64,000 bases of DNA from Vibrio sp. HI00D65 (GCF_001635455.1 NZ_LWEH01000085.1:81348-145347); one strand, 5' to 3'. Counted from the first letter of the stretch, positions 38,416-50,518 are shown. Notes: generated by a model not told the origin, from the sequence alone. Translations and numbers: made by a program.

Positions 38416-39321
38416 ATGACTAATGATGCAAAAACGATGGACACTTTACCTCTAAGACTTGGATTAACCATGTGGTCTCATTCTGAGTGGCAAAGTCAGT
38501 TCTACGGTAAAGGCACCAAACCCGCAGAGCGCCTTGAAAAGTACACTCAAGTTTTCCATACCGTAGAGGGCAATACGACCTTTTACGCGACGCCGAGTAT
38601 GACTACCGTGCATAACTGGAAAGCGGCAAGCCACGATGACTTCAGGTTCACCTTTAAACTGCCCAAGTTTATCACCCACCAGCAACAACTTAGACACTGC
38701 CAAGCCGAGCTCAAAGAGTTCTTAATAACGATGTCACCCCTACATGGTCGCATAGGTCAGTGGACCATACAGCTACCACACAGTTTTGAACCGAGCATGC
38801 TTCCCACTCTGCAAAAATTTTGCACTTTGTTTCCAAAGCAGATGCAGCTCGGCGTTGAAGTTCGCCATTTGGGTTTCTTTGATAAAGGCGATGCTGAAAA
38901 ACGCTTTAACCAATGGCTTGTCGAAGAAGGTATTAACCGCATCATTATGGATAGCCGCCCTGTCTTTTCTGCGCTGCCAACCACAGAAGCGGTAATCGAT
39001 GCGCACCAGAAAAAACCACGCGTGCCCGTTCATGCCATTGCGACGGCCAACAATCCAATGATTCGATTTATTGGTCACCCTGACCAAGCGCCAAATATCG
39101 AATTTTTCAAGCCTTGGTTTAGCAAAATTCCACAGTGGCTAAGTGAAGGCAAACAACCCTACTTAATGATCCACACCCCAGACAACAATCATGCACCAGA
39201 ACTCGCAATCGCCATCTATGGGTTATTACAAAAGCAAGTATCTGAAAATACGTCACTCCTACTACCTGACCTGGAACAATTTCCAGCTCAGAAAGGCAAT
39301 CATCAAATCTCGATGTTTTGA
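38416..39321 (+). CDS. DUF72 (YecE-like) family protein
   Basis: The 301-residue protein shows the DUF72 TIM-barrel-like pattern: LRLGLTMWSHSEWQSQFYG, then VEGNTTFYATPS, FRFTFKLPKFITHQ and YLMIHTPDNNHAPELA near the C-terminus. The family has no established function. The start may be ATG at 38416 or the GTG codon directly before it. It is divergent from aspS and precedes cmoA by 139 bases. Confidence 0.85.
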   Translation: MTNDAKTMDTLPLRLGLTMWSHSEWQSQFYGKGTKPAERLEKYTQVFHTVEGNTTFYATPSMTTVHNWKAASHDDFRFTFKLPKFITHQQQLRHCQAELKEFLITMSPLHGRIGQWTIQLPHSFEPSMLPTLQKFCTLFPKQMQLGVEVRHLGFFDKGDAEKRFNQWLVEEGINRIIMDSRPVFSALPTTEAVIDAHQKKPRVPVHAIATANNPMIRFIGHPDQAPNIEFFKPWFSKIPQWLSEGKQPYLMIHTPDNNHAPELAIAIYGLLQKQVSENTSLLLPDLEQFPAQKGNHQISMF

Positions 39322-39442
39322 GGTTTCTTGTACATACAACAGTAATCCTTGGCAGTAATCTGAGTTTTCGTGACAGCAGTCCTATTTTTTCGTAAAATAT
39401 GCCCCCTTTTATTTGGTAAGAGTTTTATACCAATAACGCTGA

Positions 39443-40189
<747 letters not shown>

Positions 40190-40279
40190 CGCACAAACCC
40201 GGTTAGCTCGGACTAGAACGTCATCCTCACGGTAGTGAATGACACGATAACTTTTACACCACCAATTCAGTGAAAAACT

Positions 40280-41251
40280 ATGTTTAATTTTGCCAATTTT
40301 TATCAACTTATTGCCCAAGATACTCGCCTACAGCCGTGGCTCAATGTTTTGCCACAGCAACTGACGGATTGGCAAAATGCAGAGCACGGTGATTTCGATC
40401 GTTGGTTACGTGCGTTAAACAAGATTCCACAAGACGTACCAGATCAAGTCGACCTGAAAAATTCAGTGACGATTGGTAGTTCTACGCCATACCACACAGG
40501 TGAACTGAAAAAGCTAGAAAGCTTATTGAAGACGTTCCACCCGTGGAGAAAAGGTCCTTATACCGTTCACGACATCCATATCGATACAGAATGGCGCAGT
40601 GACTGGAAATGGGATCGTGTGCTTCCACATATTTCTCCATTGAAGAACCGCTCGGTGCTAGATGTTGGCTGTGGTAACGGCTACCACATGTGGCGCATGT
40701 TAGGTGAAGGGGCACGCTTAACTGTGGGTATTGATCCTTCTCACCTATTCTTGATTCAATTTGAAGCTATTCGTAAGTTAATGGGCAACGACCAACGTGC
40801 TCACCTTCTACCTTTAGGTATCGAACAGCTACCAAAACTTGAAGCCTATGACACGGTCTTCAGTATGGGTGTGCTGTACCACCGTCGTTCTCCACTGGAT
40901 CACCTAATTCAACTGAAGGACCAATTAGTGTCTGGCGGTGAATTAGTGCTGGAGACTCTAGTGATTGAAGGCGATGAGAACGCAGTGTTAGTGCCTGTTG
41001 ATCGCTACGCACAGATGAGAAATGTGTACTTCTTCCCTTCTGCTCGTGCACTGAAACGCTGGCTTGAACAAGTTGGCTTTAAAGATGTACGCATCGTGGA
41101 TGAGAATGTTACGACAATTGGTGAACAGCGCACAACTGAGTGGATGACACACAACTCTCTGCCCGATTACCTGGATCCAAACGACCCAAGAAAAACTGTT
41201 GAAGGTCACCCTGCGCCGAGACGCGCTATCCTTATCGCAACCAAGCCATAA
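40280..41251 (+). CDS. cmoB: tRNA U34 carboxymethyltransferase
   Basis: CmoB transfers the carboxymethyl group from carboxy-SAM to 5-hydroxyuridine-34, giving cmo5U in tRNAs that read four-fold codon boxes. Conserved parts are [20 protein letters not shown] near residue 92, [18 protein letters not shown] near 124 and [17 protein letters not shown]. Total 323 residues. A terminator follows at 41411. Confidence 0.97.
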   Translation: MFNFANFYQLIAQDTRLQPWLNVLPQQLTDWQNAEHGDFDRWLRALNKIPQDVPDQVDLKNSVTIGSSTPYHTGELKKLESLLKTFHPWRKGPYTVHDIHIDTEWRSDWKWDRVLPHISPLKNRSVLDVGCGNGYHMWRMLGEGARLTVGIDPSHLFLIQFEAIRKLMGNDQRAHLLPLGIEQLPKLEAYDTVFSMGVLYHRRSPLDHLIQLKDQLVSGGELVLETLVIEGDENAVLVPVDRYAQMRNVYFFPSARALKRWLEQVGFKDVRIVDENVTTIGEQRTTEWMTHNSLPDYLDPNDPRKTVEGHPAPRRAILIATKP

Positions 41252-41410
41252 ACTTAAAATTTAAAAGCCTAAATTGCGCCGTAACAAAATTTGTCTCTAA
41301 AGCTCATTTATTTTCTAAACCTGACCAAAGTTTAATAAATGAGCTATTTCAAATAGCAATAATTGTCGTAGCACCCACACTGCGACTCAATATGACCAGA
41401 CTCTTACAAT

Positions 41411-41434
41411 AGGATGCTTCACGCATCCTTTTTT
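41411..41434 (+). terminator. Terminator of cmoAB
   Basis: An AGGATGC / GCATCCT stem with a four- to five-base loop is followed by T6. Confidence 0.9.
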
Positions 41435-41490
41435 GTGGGCTAAACTTCTAAATAGTCTGAACTATTATCCAATTTTTCAAAGGTTTTTTT

Positions 41491-42228
41491 ATGTTTAAGC
41501 GATTATCGCCAATTGTGGCGGTTGGTTTGCTCTCTGGGTGTACCCTAACTAACGGTGCGGCCTACCACCAAGAAACTCTCGACGCTATTGCCCGCTCAGA
41601 GACAAACATCGCAAATAAGGTTCAAAATCTAGAACTGCAACTAAGCAATCAAAGTGATTACATTGAAAGCTTAGAAGACGAAATCACAACCCTTTCCCAA
41701 CAGCTTGATGTTCACCTAAACAGCATGGAACACAAAGTGATTGAAGAGCTGGAAGAAGAGCCAGTCGCAGTTGCAGCGGCTGCTGTTGCTCCAACTTCAC
41801 AGCCTACAATCCTTGGCGGCATCGAAAAAGTATCTATCGACTCTATCAAACAAAGCTTCGATGCTCGTGTTGATACAGGTGCCACAACATCCTCTTTGAA
41901 TGCTGTTGATATCAAAGAATTTGAACGCAATGGCAAAGATTGGGTACGATTTCACCTAGCTGATAAATCACAAGCGACAGAAGATCAAAAATGGATTGAA
42001 GCGCCTGTTGTACGTTATGTGAAAATCCGTCAGTCTACGACCGACCAAGCAGAACGCCGAGCTGTAATCGAATTATGGGTTAAAGTTGGAAAAATCCATG
42101 AAAAAGCGCAATTTACATTGGCGGATCGCTCTCAAATGAGTCACCCTGTATTACTAGGGCGCGAATTTATCAAAGACATAGCGCTAGTAGATGTAAGTAA
42201 ACAGTACGTACAAACGGAAGCCAAATAA
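41491..42228 (+). CDS. Lipoprotein with retropepsin-like (PF05618, RimB-like) domain
   Basis: A signal peptide ends in lipobox LSGC near residue 17, so the protein is lipid-anchored. Residues about 28-85 form a coiled coil (LELQLSNQSDYIESLEDEI), then a linker leads to a C-terminal domain (about 105-245) of the family misnamed ATP-dependent zinc protease. RVDTGATTSSLNAVDI carries the DTGA catalytic motif of retropepsin-like aspartic proteases. The gene is followed by the transglutaminase-7TM gene after 17 bases and then by an ATP-grasp ligase gene, a conserved trio. In Pseudomonas the RimB relative of this family works with RimK in glutamylation control; here the protein is exported, so its substrates are outside the cytoplasm. 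Confidence 0.88.
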   Translation: MFKRLSPIVAVGLLSGCTLTNGAAYHQETLDAIARSETNIANKVQNLELQLSNQSDYIESLEDEITTLSQQLDVHLNSMEHKVIEELEEEPVAVAAAAVAPTSQPTILGGIEKVSIDSIKQSFDARVDTGATTSSLNAVDIKEFERNGKDWVRFHLADKSQATEDQKWIEAPVVRYVKIRQSTTDQAERRAVIELWVKVGKIHEKAQFTLADRSQMSHPVLLGREFIKDIALVDVSKQYVQTEAK

Positions 42229-42245
42229 CAATAGTAGGGTAAGCT

Positions 42246-43751
42246 ATGACGTCACGAATTCCATTTTATATCTCTATTTTCCTGCTCATTGCAGCAGGTA
42301 TAACACTGAGTATGTTCAGACATACGACCTATGGTGTTCCTTGGACTCCAGGAGAAACCAGACAGGTGTGGGACATTGAAGCTCGTATCGAATTCAATGC
42401 TGTAGGCAAAGAAGCGAAGGTTTCATTAGCGGCTCCTCACACTCAGTCTAACTACACACTCATCAGCGAGTCAGCTTCATCACCAGGCTACGGTATCTCT
42501 TACTTGAATACCGACTCCGGCCGCCGCGCTGAATGGTCTATCCGCTATGCTGACGGCCCACAAACCATCTACTACAAAACTCAATTCTTAGTCGATAGCC
42601 AAGCAAAAGTTACTGAGAACCCACCAGAAGGTGAAGTTGCTCAACCAAGCTTCGACGGACCAGAAGAAGCAGCATCGATTGCTTTGATTGACCGCGCAAC
42701 CAAGCGTTCAGCGGACAACCTAACCTTCACGCGTGAGCTCATCAAAACGCTGAACGATCCAGACAGCCAAAACTCAGCGCTGCTTCTGAACAACATGACC
42801 AAAGTAGAAGCGACACACAAGCTACTTTCGGCAGCAAAAATCCACAACAAAGTGGTTGGTGTAATCGAGCTAGAAGATGGTCGCCGTCGTCAATCTATTC
42901 AGAACATGATCCAAGTTTGGGATAACGATCAGTGGATTCTGTTCTCCCCTGAATCAAGCGAACAGCAAGTTCAACCAAATCTACTTATCTGGGACGAGTC
43001 GAACGTATCTCTATTAGATGTTGTTGGTGGTCAAAACAGTAAAGTTCACTTCTCGATGATTGCTCAAGACATTACGCCTACTGAAGCAACCAATAGCAAA
43101 GTCTCTGCAGACCAATTATTGAACCTATCGATTCACAGCCTACCGCTAGAAGAGCAAGCGATGTTTAAAACCATCATGCTAATCCCAATCGGTGCTCTGA
43201 TAGTTGTGTTCTTACGTGTCATCATCGGATTGAAAACATCTGGTACCTTTATGCCAGTTCTGATTGCAGTAGCCTTTGTTCAAACACAACTGGTTACGGG
43301 TATTGTTGGTTTCTTACTGATTGTCGGCACAGGCCTTATTATTCGTAGCTACTTATCCAAGCTTAACCTCTTACTGGTTGCCAGGATATCTGCGGTGATT
43401 ATAACGGTAATCATGATTATTTCCGTGTTTACCGTAGTTGCTTTCAAAGTGGGTCTGACTGAAGGTCTTTCTATTACGTTCTTCCCAATGATCATCCTAT
43501 CTTGGACTATCGAACGCATGTCTATCCTATGGGAAGAAGAAGGCGCGAAAGAAGTGGTTCTTCAAGGTGGTGGCTCACTATTGACTGCCGTACTTGTTTA
43601 CTTAGCAATGACTAACCCGTTCATTCAACACCTAACATTTAACTTTATCGGTCTACAACTGATTGTCCTAGGTGGTATTTTACTACTAGGCACTTACACT
43701 GGTTACCGCTTAACTGAGCTACGTCGCTTTAAACCGTTAGCGGAGGATTAA
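42246..43751 (+). CDS. Inactive-transglutaminase domain fused to seven membrane helices
   Basis: The 501-residue protein has a first helix (about residues 6-24), a periplasmic region of some 280 residues of the inactive-transglutaminase type (VEATHKLLSAAKIHNKVVGV, VWDNDQWILFSPESSE), and then seven helices from about 305 to the end (MLIPIGALIVVFLRVIIGL, TFMPVLIAVAFVQTQLVTG, ISAVIITVIMIISVFTVVAF, and others). The transglutaminase Cys-His-Asp triad is not apparent, in keeping with the family name. It lies in the middle of the three-gene unit and probably links the periplasmic retropepsin-like lipoprotein to the cytoplasmic ligase. Function is unknown. Confidence 0.87.
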   Translation: MTSRIPFYISIFLLIAAGITLSMFRHTTYGVPWTPGETRQVWDIEARIEFNAVGKEAKVSLAAPHTQSNYTLISESASSPGYGISYLNTDSGRRAEWSIRYADGPQTIYYKTQFLVDSQAKVTENPPEGEVAQPSFDGPEEAASIALIDRATKRSADNLTFTRELIKTLNDPDSQNSALLLNNMTKVEATHKLLSAAKIHNKVVGVIELEDGRRRQSIQNMIQVWDNDQWILFSPESSEQQVQPNLLIWDESNVSLLDVVGGQNSKVHFSMIAQDITPTEATNSKVSADQLLNLSIHSLPLEEQAMFKTIMLIPIGALIVVFLRVIIGLKTSGTFMPVLIAVAFVQTQLVTGIVGFLLIVGTGLIIRSYLSKLNLLLVARISAVIITVIMIISVFTVVAFKVGLTEGLSITFFPMIILSWTIERMSILWEEEGAKEVVLQGGGSLLTAVLVYLAMTNPFIQHLTFNFIGLQLIVLGGILLLGTYTGYRLTELRRFKPLAED

Positions 43752-43754
43752 GTT

Positions 43755-44735
43755 ATGTTTGAACAGTTTACTTCGCCGTTTAAGTTGAAAGACAAAGGCA
43801 TTATGGGGATGAACAAGCGTAACCATAGCTATATTGGTCGCTACAATGATCGCTCCAAATATCCGTTAGTAGATGACAAGCTAAAGACTAAAATCATTGC
43901 TGAACAAGCAGGTGCGACAGTACCTAAACTTATCGGCGTGATCAGTCACCAAGCTGAAGTAAAGACAATCCACAAAATGGTTAAAGAATGGCCGGGTTTT
44001 GTAATCAAGCCAGCTCAAGGAAGTGGGGGTAAGGGCATCCTTGTTATCACCTCACACAAGGACGGCGTTTACACTAAGCCTTCTGGCTCTACCATTAACG
44101 AACAAGACGTAGAGCGTCACATCAGTAATGCACTAGCGGGACTATTCTCGCTAGGTGGTAAGAACGACGTTGCCGTTGTAGAAAACCTGATTAAGTTTGA
44201 CGAATGTTTTGACGGTTTCAGTTATGAAGGTGTACCAGACGTGCGTATCATCGTATTCAAAGGCTACCCTGTCATGGCGATGATGCGTCTTTCAACGTCA
44301 GCTTCTGATGGCAAGGCTAACCTTCACCAAGGTGCCGTGGGTGTAGGTATCGACATCGCAACAGGCAAAGCCGTGCGAGCAGTTCAGTTTGACCAACCGG
44401 TGACGCACCACCCAGATACAGGTAAAGAACTGGCACTGCTGCAAGTTCCTCATTGGAAAAAGCTGCTGACTCTTGCATCGAGCGCTTGGGAAATGACTGG
44501 CTTAGGTTACATGGGTACGGATATGGTTCTAGACCAAGAAGAAGGCCCAATGGTACTTGAGCTTAACGCACGTCCAGGTTTGGCTATCCAAATTGCCAAC
44601 GGCGCAGGTCTACTTCCTAGATTACAGCATATAGAAAACCTTGGTACACCCGCTGAATACCCAAAACCTGCAGAACGTGTTGCTTACGCTGCGAAACAAT
44701 TTGGTGTTCATAGTAATGAGATTGTTTCAAGCTAA
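43755..44735 (+). CDS. ATP-grasp alpha-L-glutamate ligase-like protein
   Basis: The protein has 326 residues. RimK-type ATP-grasp features are GRYNDRSKYPLVDDKLKTK near residue 30, FVIKPAQGSGGKGILVIT near 80 (ATP-binding loop) and MVLELNARPGLAIQIANGAG near the C-terminus with the metal-binding Glu and Asn. Enzymes of this family join amino acids, often glutamate, to a protein or small-molecule carboxylate. It follows the seven-helix protein by three bases and is almost certainly co-translated with it. It lacks the N-terminal domain of ribosomal RimK, so it is a distinct subfamily. The insertion sequence begins 64 bases after its stop. Confidence 0.87.
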   Translation: MFEQFTSPFKLKDKGIMGMNKRNHSYIGRYNDRSKYPLVDDKLKTKIIAEQAGATVPKLIGVISHQAEVKTIHKMVKEWPGFVIKPAQGSGGKGILVITSHKDGVYTKPSGSTINEQDVERHISNALAGLFSLGGKNDVAVVENLIKFDECFDGFSYEGVPDVRIIVFKGYPVMAMMRLSTSASDGKANLHQGAVGVGIDIATGKAVRAVQFDQPVTHHPDTGKELALLQVPHWKKLLTLASSAWEMTGLGYMGTDMVLDQEEGPMVLELNARPGLAIQIANGAGLLPRLQHIENLGTPAEYPKPAERVAYAAKQFGVHSNEIVSS

Positions 44736-44799
44736 GTCTAGAACTGAACAGAGAAATCTATCAGTTGCTAACTCAATAATTGCCAAGCTCAATAAAAAA

Positions 44800-46001
44800 G
44801 GTTCATCGCGGATTAACGGGAACTAAAAACAAAAACGGTAGTAAGTGATATGGTTTAGTCGCCAAACAAAAATCATACACAAACTACCGTTTTAATGCCG
44901 AATCATACTTTCCTATCTTCATTCTGGAAAGCTCTTAAACTAGTAAAGTCTCACCAGACATCCTCACTTATTACCCTAACTCTTAAACCTAACTCTGAGG
45001 CGAAATGCTCTTGTGGTCTCGAGGCCCAGGCTATCCATGAGTATTGATGGCGTCATGTAAAAGAAGCCATGTTGCTCGGTGTTCCTGTTGAACTTTCCGT
45101 GCAAACTCGAAGGATTAAGTGCCGTGAATGCGGCATAAAAACAGAGGCTTTATCTTGGTTGGAGCCTTATGCTCGTATAACGAAGCGCCTAAAAAGCCAT
45201 ATAGAACAACTACTGCCTCTTCTTCCCATCAAGCATATATCCGAGTTAACGAGCGTTCATTGGCACATCATTAAAGAGATAGATAAACGTCGACTTCGCC
45301 AAGTTGTACCTTCAGTGAAATTGGAGAAGTTAACGCAACTCGTCATGGACGAGTTCGCCATCTTTAAAGGGCATCGATATGCCACTGTCATCGCTGACGC
45401 TAAGACTCACCAAGTCATTTGGATAGGGTTAGGTCGTAGCCGCAAGGACATACGTCCATTCTTGATCTGTTAGGTAAGCATAGCAGCAATATCGAAGCGG
45501 TCGCGATGGACATGAATACGCCTTTTGACCTTGAAGTTCAAGCGCACTGCCCGATCGCAAAAATCGTTTACGACTTATCCCACGTTGTTGCTAAGTTCGC
45601 TCGTGAGGTGATGGATAGAGGCAACTTAAATACACGACAAGACAGCTATCCTACTGAAATATCGAATATCAATAAGGACTTAATGACCACTTATATACTC
45701 GGAGCACAGCTCAAAGAGCTTTGGTATTGTGAATCAGAAGCACATGCTAAAGGGCTCTGGGAGGCGTGGTGGGCACAAGTACAGGAGAATGGAATTAAGC
45801 CATTGAAAGAGTTCACACGAAAACTGAGTCCTTATCTTCACGGCATTAAAGCATCGGCAAGTTATCCGCTTAACACATGCACATTGGAAGGGATAAACAA
45901 CAAGATAAAGCTAATCAAGCGAATGGGATATGGGTATCGAGATACAGACTACTTCTTCTTGAAGATAAAAGCGGCTTTCCCCCGGAAAGCCGCGATGAGC
46001 C
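44800..46001 (+). mobile_element. Degraded ISL3-family insertion sequence, about 1.2 kb
   Basis: The ends are imperfect inverted repeats: left GGTTCATCGCGG at 44800, right (reverse complement) GGCTCATCGCGG ending at 46001, with further matches inward. Flanking 8-mers are ATAAAAAA (44792-44799) and ATAAAAAG (46002-46009), a one-mismatch match to the 8-bp target duplication expected for ISL3. The transposase gene inside is disrupted. The element lies between the ATP-grasp gene and the 3' end of the mukB operon, next to the mukB terminator, and interrupts no gene. Confidence 0.85.
44895..45998 (+). pseudogene. ISL3-family transposase, disrupted three times
   Basis: The reading frame starts at ATG 44895 (MPNHTFLSSFWKALKLV) with a zinc-finger-like KCSCGLEAQA and IKCRECGIKTEAL, then the DDE-type ISL3 core (TQLVMDEFAIFKGHRYATVI, AVAMDMNTPFDLEVQAHCPI, TLEGINNKIKLIKRMGYGYR). 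It is broken by TGA at 45045-45047 (after HEY), by loss of one T near 45461-45463 (RPF then LIC and stop, where FDLLGKHSS is expected), and by an extra C in the run at 45979-45983 near the natural end. The stretch could not produce an active enzyme without three corrections. Confidence 0.88.
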
Positions 46002-46004
46002 ATA

Positions 46005-46028
46005 AAAAGCCCCTACGATGAGGGGCTT
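46005..46028 (-). terminator. Terminator of the muk operon
   Basis: An AAGCCCC / GGGGCTT stem with a short loop is followed by T5 on the minus strand, 30 bases after the mukB stop and overlapping the right target duplication of the insertion sequence. Confidence 0.85.
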
Positions 46029-46057
46029 TGAATTAGTAGGAACAGGTCAGCCTGTGC

Positions 46058-49000
46058 TTATTGTCCAGTTTCTTCGATGAGCTCTTGAACAGGAGAAGCT
46101 GGCTTATTCTGAGCAAATCCACGCAGACCAACAACGTGTACGTGTTCGTGATCTTTGAAGACCTTACGTACCAGTTTGTAGGTTGTACCCTTCTCTGGGC
46201 TGATGTTCTCTGGCGCTGCAATCAGAAGCTGCATACCGAGACGGTCACACAGTTCAAACAGTGTAGAGATAGACTTCGCATCCAGACGTGCTGCTTCATC
46301 AAGGAACAACAAGCGACATGGAACAATGTCTTTGCTACGAAGTCGACGAGATTCTTCTTCCCAGCTCTGAACCACCATCAGTAGGATAGATTGACCAGTA
46401 CCAATCGCCTCACCGGTAGACAGCGCGCCCGATTCCGCTTGTAGCCAACCATCAGAACCACGGTTAACTTCAACACTTAGTTCTAGGTAGTTACGGTAAT
46501 CCAGTAGCTCTTCACCCAGAACTTGCGGAGAACGTTGGCCCATATCGATGTGTGGGTTCACACGTTGGAACAACTTCGCCATCGCTTCTGAGAAGGTGAA
46601 ACGGGTCGTTTCGAACAGGTCTTTGTGCTGCTCTTGTTGAGTCGCTAGGCCCGATAGCAAGATTTCGTGGCTTTCACGGATCTTAACGTTCAGACGTACG
46701 CCCTTAACCTGACCAAAGTAAATGTTTGACAGACCTTGGTTTAGCATACGAATACGGTTCTGCTCGCGCTGAATCGTCTTCTTAATAATACTTGCTACCG
46801 ACTCAGAGCTGATTGCTAAACGGTTTTCACGCTGCGTCAGTTCTTCTGTTAATCGAGCTAGCTCAACTTCCATCTCTTCAATTGCTTCAACCGGATCATC
46901 CGTATGAATGATGTCTTGGCGAATGCGCTCACGAAGATGTTGGTAAACCGCGATGTAGAACAGAACCTTACGTTCTGGATGCGCGTTATCTTCAGATAGG
47001 CGCAGTGAATCGCGTAAGTCTTCGTTGTCAGCCACAGCCAGACGCAGTGCACCCAGTGATTTGTCCGACATTGAACGAAGTTCACCAGCCGTTAGGTAAG
47101 CCAGTTCACGCTTGTGTAGACGACGTTCAACGTCATTCTCACGAGCTAAACGCAATACTGAACACCAACCTGCTTTTGCTGCAACCACGAAGGTACGAAG
47201 CTCTGTGTATTCTTTCTGTACTTTCTTAATACGCTTAGCCAATGCTTTCATCTCAAGTTCAGTTGAGGTAATCGTGCGTTCGTATTCGCTCTTGCGACTG
47301 CGAGAAGTATGCAGACGCTCTTGAAGTTCATCACGACGACGAACCGCGCGCTCTTCAGCACCTTCATCAGCGTTAACTCCGAACTCTTGAAGTTCTTGTT
47401 TGAACTCTTGAACAGTCTCTTGCTTCGCTTGATGCGAGCTCTTCAGCGCTGCCAGTACTTGGTTGTACTGGTTCATCTGTTCGCGAGCTTGCTTCAAGCC
47501 ATCACGGCCTTTCGCACGAGCTTGTTCTGCTTGAACCAGTTTTGCTTTCAGTTGCTCACTCAATTCACTACTCTTGTTAAGCAGGTCAACTGAGTCTGCG
47601 TAAGCAAAGTAGTGACGGCGTTCAATCAGATCAGACAATGCGAACACTTTGCCTTTTAGCGTTTGCAGCGCGTTGTCCGCTTGACGGTACTCAGCTTCCA
47701 AAGCTACAAATTGCTCTGGGTCAGCGTCTAGTGCAGAAACGATTTGCTCTAGTGACGCAAGTGCTTTGCCATGAGTGTTCAGGTAAGACTTAGCTTCACT
47801 CAGACGTTCTAGTTGTACTTCTAGCTCAGCCAAACGTTCAGCTAATGTTTCGTCTTCTAGAATACGAACCATAGGCGCTAACTTATCAAGCGCAGCAATC
47901 GCCTGTTTACTTTGTTGAAGCTTGCTACGTTGTTGTTGCTCTTTCGAATCCAGTTCAACTAACGAGCGCACTACTCGGTTACGTTTCTCACGAACGACTG
48001 CAAGTGCTTGCTCTGGATCTGCATTAAACGCAACGTGTAGGTGCTTCGCGACAAAGCTGTTGAATGCTTGGTATAGACGATTCAGCTTTTGAGAGTCAAA
48101 CGCAGCTTTCGCGTGATTCTCAACAACCACATCGCGCTCTTCACGCAGTTTCTCTAAACGCTGCTCACGAGCCGCACGACCAAACAGTGGGATCTCAGGA
48201 AAACGAGAGTAACGCATTTGACGATCGTTCAGTTGAACACACACCGCGCCTTCTAACTCATCGGCATTGAACGAGCTGTCATCAAACGCGTCTACATCGC
48301 CTTCAAGGATGTAAAGGTCTTCAGGGCAGTCATCAAGATCAATCAGCTTCTCTTTGATGCCATCAAGATCAGAAACCACAATCGCATGACGAGCCGGGCC
48401 ATACATCGCACTGAAGTATGGTGCATCGCCAATTGTGATGTCGTCGTAGATTTCAGAAAGCAGCACACCACCAAGGGTGTCAGCTAAGCCCTTCAAACGA
48501 GGATCGTTAGAACCACCAGGTGACGCTAAACGCTCGATCTCTTGCTCAAGTTCAGCTCTACGCGTTGCCAGTTGATCTTTAGCCACCGCTTGAGATTTTT
48601 CATCTTCAAGCACTTGCTGCATTTGTGTCATCACAGCTTGGCTATCTTCAAGCTCAGCTTCGGTTTGATCTCTTAACGATTCAAGCGCATCGTTTGCTGT
48701 GATCCACTTAGGAGCAATTGACTCAAGCTTTTGAATCTCTTGATCGTGGTTTTGCTGAACACGACGTTGTTCACTCTTCGCTTCACGCAGCTCTTCTTGA
48801 GCATACTCAAGCGTTTCGATCTGCATTGCATGACGCTCGCGTTCTTCTTCGAAAACCGCCTCGTCAGTCAGTGAAGTATTGTGTTGCTTTTGGTATTCAG
48901 TCGCCAGCTCTTTCGCTTGACGTTGCTGCGCCACATCACGAGCCATATCGCGGTGCTGAGCACGCCATTGCTGTTCGTTTTCTACAACGTGTTTAGCGTT

Positions 49001-50518
49001 GCGGCCTTTTTCTAGAGCTTGCTTAGCGCTATGAGACGCTTCTTTACGCTCAACGTCACCAACAATGCTCTTAACCAAAGACAATGCTTTGTCGAACTGT
49101 GCTGAAGCTGCAGAAGACATATCTAGTTTATGCTTCGTTGCCAGTAGAGTCTGTGTGCTTGATTCTTCTTGTGCTTTCAGCTCAGAAACTAGAGTTAACG
49201 CACTTTCTGCAGTAATCGATTCATCACCCAGCAACTGCTTGGTTTTCTCTAGTGCATGAACCGCTTGCTGGTATTGAAGTGCGCGTGTCTGCTGAACATC
49301 CAACGCTTGTTGGTAATCAGCAAGCTGAGTTTTCAAGCTATCCACTTCTTCTTCAGCGATAGTTGCATACTCTTCAGCAAGAAGTACTCGCTCTTGAGCT
49401 TCCTCAACCACCATCATCTGCTCTTCTAGACGCTCATTAAGCTCTTCTAGATCTTCGCTGTAGCGAGCAATTTTCTCTTGCTGACGAAGTGCAGTTTGAA
49501 CCAATTGAAGGTGATCCGAAGCCGCTTGGTAGTCTTGCTCTAAAGACGACTCTTGATCCACCAGCAACTCAAGCTCTTCTTGCACTCGATTCAACAGGTT
49601 GTTTTGCTCAAGTAAAGTTTCACGCGAACCAAACAGCTCACCACGGAACTTCATAGTTTGATCAAGCTTGTTACGACGATCGTTCGCATGGCGCATGTAG
49701 TCTGCTGCCACGTAGTTGGTCGATTCAGTGATCAAATGCTTGAACAAGTCACGATCCGACTGAGTTGTCTTGATCGCTTCTAGCGTCATGCGGTTCTCAC
49801 GCAGTGCTGATTCCATATCTTGGAATGCTTTCTTCACACCACCATTTTGCGGTAGAAGGTAATCACGCAGAGAACGTGTAATCGCACTGGAGATACCACC
49901 GTAAAGTGATGCCTCAATCAGACGGTAGAACTTAGAACGGTCACCGCTATTACGTAGTTTCTTCGGTACCACACCGTATTCGAACATCTGTGAGTGGTAA
50001 TCCACAATCGAAGAGAACGCTTTAAAATGTGCACCTTCATATTGTGCAACTGCAGCTTTCACATCATTTAGCTGGCATACACGTGCGTGGCTGTCTGAAA
50101 CGTTCTGGATAAGCACGTCTGTTGGTTTCACATGGCTAGGAAGGCCTTGGATAACGAACGGCTTGATGTCTACTTTCTTGTCACGACCAGCAACTTGCTG
50201 CAGTTTTACTGCAAACAGTAGGCGTTGGTTACGAGAGTTCACCACATCTAGCGCTGCATAACATGCGCCTGGCTGAAGCTTACCGTAAAGGCCTTTATCA
50301 CGAGATGACTGTGAGCTACCCGCTTCCGTGGTGTTACGGAAGTGCAGAAGGCTTTGATCTGGGATAAGTGCTGTAATGAATGCCGCCATGGTGGTCGACT
50401 TGCCTGCACCGTTACCGCCAGAAAGCGTTGTAACCAATCCATCGATATCAAAAGTACGTGCGAAGAAGCCGTTCCAGTTGACCATGGTTAATGATTGATA
50501 CTTACCTCTTTCAATCAT
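46058..50518 (-). CDS. mukB: Chromosome partition protein MukB
   Basis: MukB is the SMC-like subunit of the gammaproteobacterial condensin. Its N-terminal head has Walker [17 protein letters not shown] near residue 34; two very long coiled-coil arms flank a hinge (around residues 640-780, with [20 protein letters not shown]); the C-terminal head has the signature [16 protein letters not shown] and Walker [14 protein letters not shown]. The 1486-residue length agrees with E. coli (1486). Its start overlaps the mukE stop by four bases (ATGA). The cluster order cmoM-mukF-mukE-mukB is normal for vibrios. Confidence 0.98.
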   Translation of the reverse strand: MIERGKYQSLTMVNWNGFFARTFDIDGLVTTLSGGNGAGKSTTMAAFITALIPDQSLLHFRNTTEAGSSQSSRDKGLYGKLQPGACYAALDVVNSRNQRLLFAVKLQQVAGRDKKVDIKPFVIQGLPSHVKPTDVLIQNVSDSHARVCQLNDVKAAVAQYEGAHFKAFSSIVDYHSQMFEYGVVPKKLRNSGDRSKFYRLIEASLYGGISSAITRSLRDYLLPQNGGVKKAFQDMESALRENRMTLEAIKTTQSDRDLFKHLITESTNYVAADYMRHANDRRNKLDQTMKFRGELFGSRETLLEQNNLLNRVQEELELLVDQESSLEQDYQAASDHLQLVQTALRQQEKIARYSEDLEELNERLEEQMMVVEEAQERVLLAEEYATIAEEEVDSLKTQLADYQQALDVQQTRALQYQQAVHALEKTKQLLGDESITAESALTLVSELKAQEESSTQTLLATKHKLDMSSAASAQFDKALSLVKSIVGDVERKEASHSAKQALEKGRNAKHVVENEQQWRAQHRDMARDVAQQRQAKELATEYQKQHNTSLTDEAVFEEERERHAMQIETLEYAQEELREAKSEQRRVQQNHDQEIQKLESIAPKWITANDALESLRDQTEAELEDSQAVMTQMQQVLEDEKSQAVAKDQLATRRAELEQEIERLASPGGSNDPRLKGLADTLGGVLLSEIYDDITIGDAPYFSAMYGPARHAIVVSDLDGIKEKLIDLDDCPEDLYILEGDVDAFDDSSFNADELEGAVCVQLNDRQMRYSRFPEIPLFGRAAREQRLEKLREERDVVVENHAKAAFDSQKLNRLYQAFNSFVAKHLHVAFNADPEQALAVVREKRNRVVRSLVELDSKEQQQRSKLQQSKQAIAALDKLAPMVRILEDETLAERLAELEVQLERLSEAKSYLNTHGKALASLEQIVSALDADPEQFVALEAEYRQADNALQTLKGKVFALSDLIERRHYFAYADSVDLLNKSSELSEQLKAKLVQAEQARAKGRDGLKQAREQMNQYNQVLAALKSSHQAKQETVQEFKQELQEFGVNADEGAEERAVRRRDELQERLHTSRSRKSEYERTITSTELEMKALAKRIKKVQKEYTELRTFVVAAKAGWCSVLRLARENDVERRLHKRELAYLTAGELRSMSDKSLGALRLAVADNEDLRDSLRLSEDNAHPERKVLFYIAVYQHLRERIRQDIIHTDDPVEAIEEMEVELARLTEELTQRENRLAISSESVASIIKKTIQREQNRIRMLNQGLSNIYFGQVKGVRLNVKIRESHEILLSGLATQQEQHKDLFETTRFTFSEAMAKLFQRVNPHIDMGQRSPQVLGEELLDYRNYLELSVEVNRGSDGWLQAESGALSTGEAIGTGQSILLMVVQSWEEESRRLRSKDIVPCRLLFLDEAARLDAKSISTLFELCDRLGMQLLIAAPENISPEKGTTYKLVRKVFKDHEHVHVVGLRGFAQNKPASPVQELIEETGQ

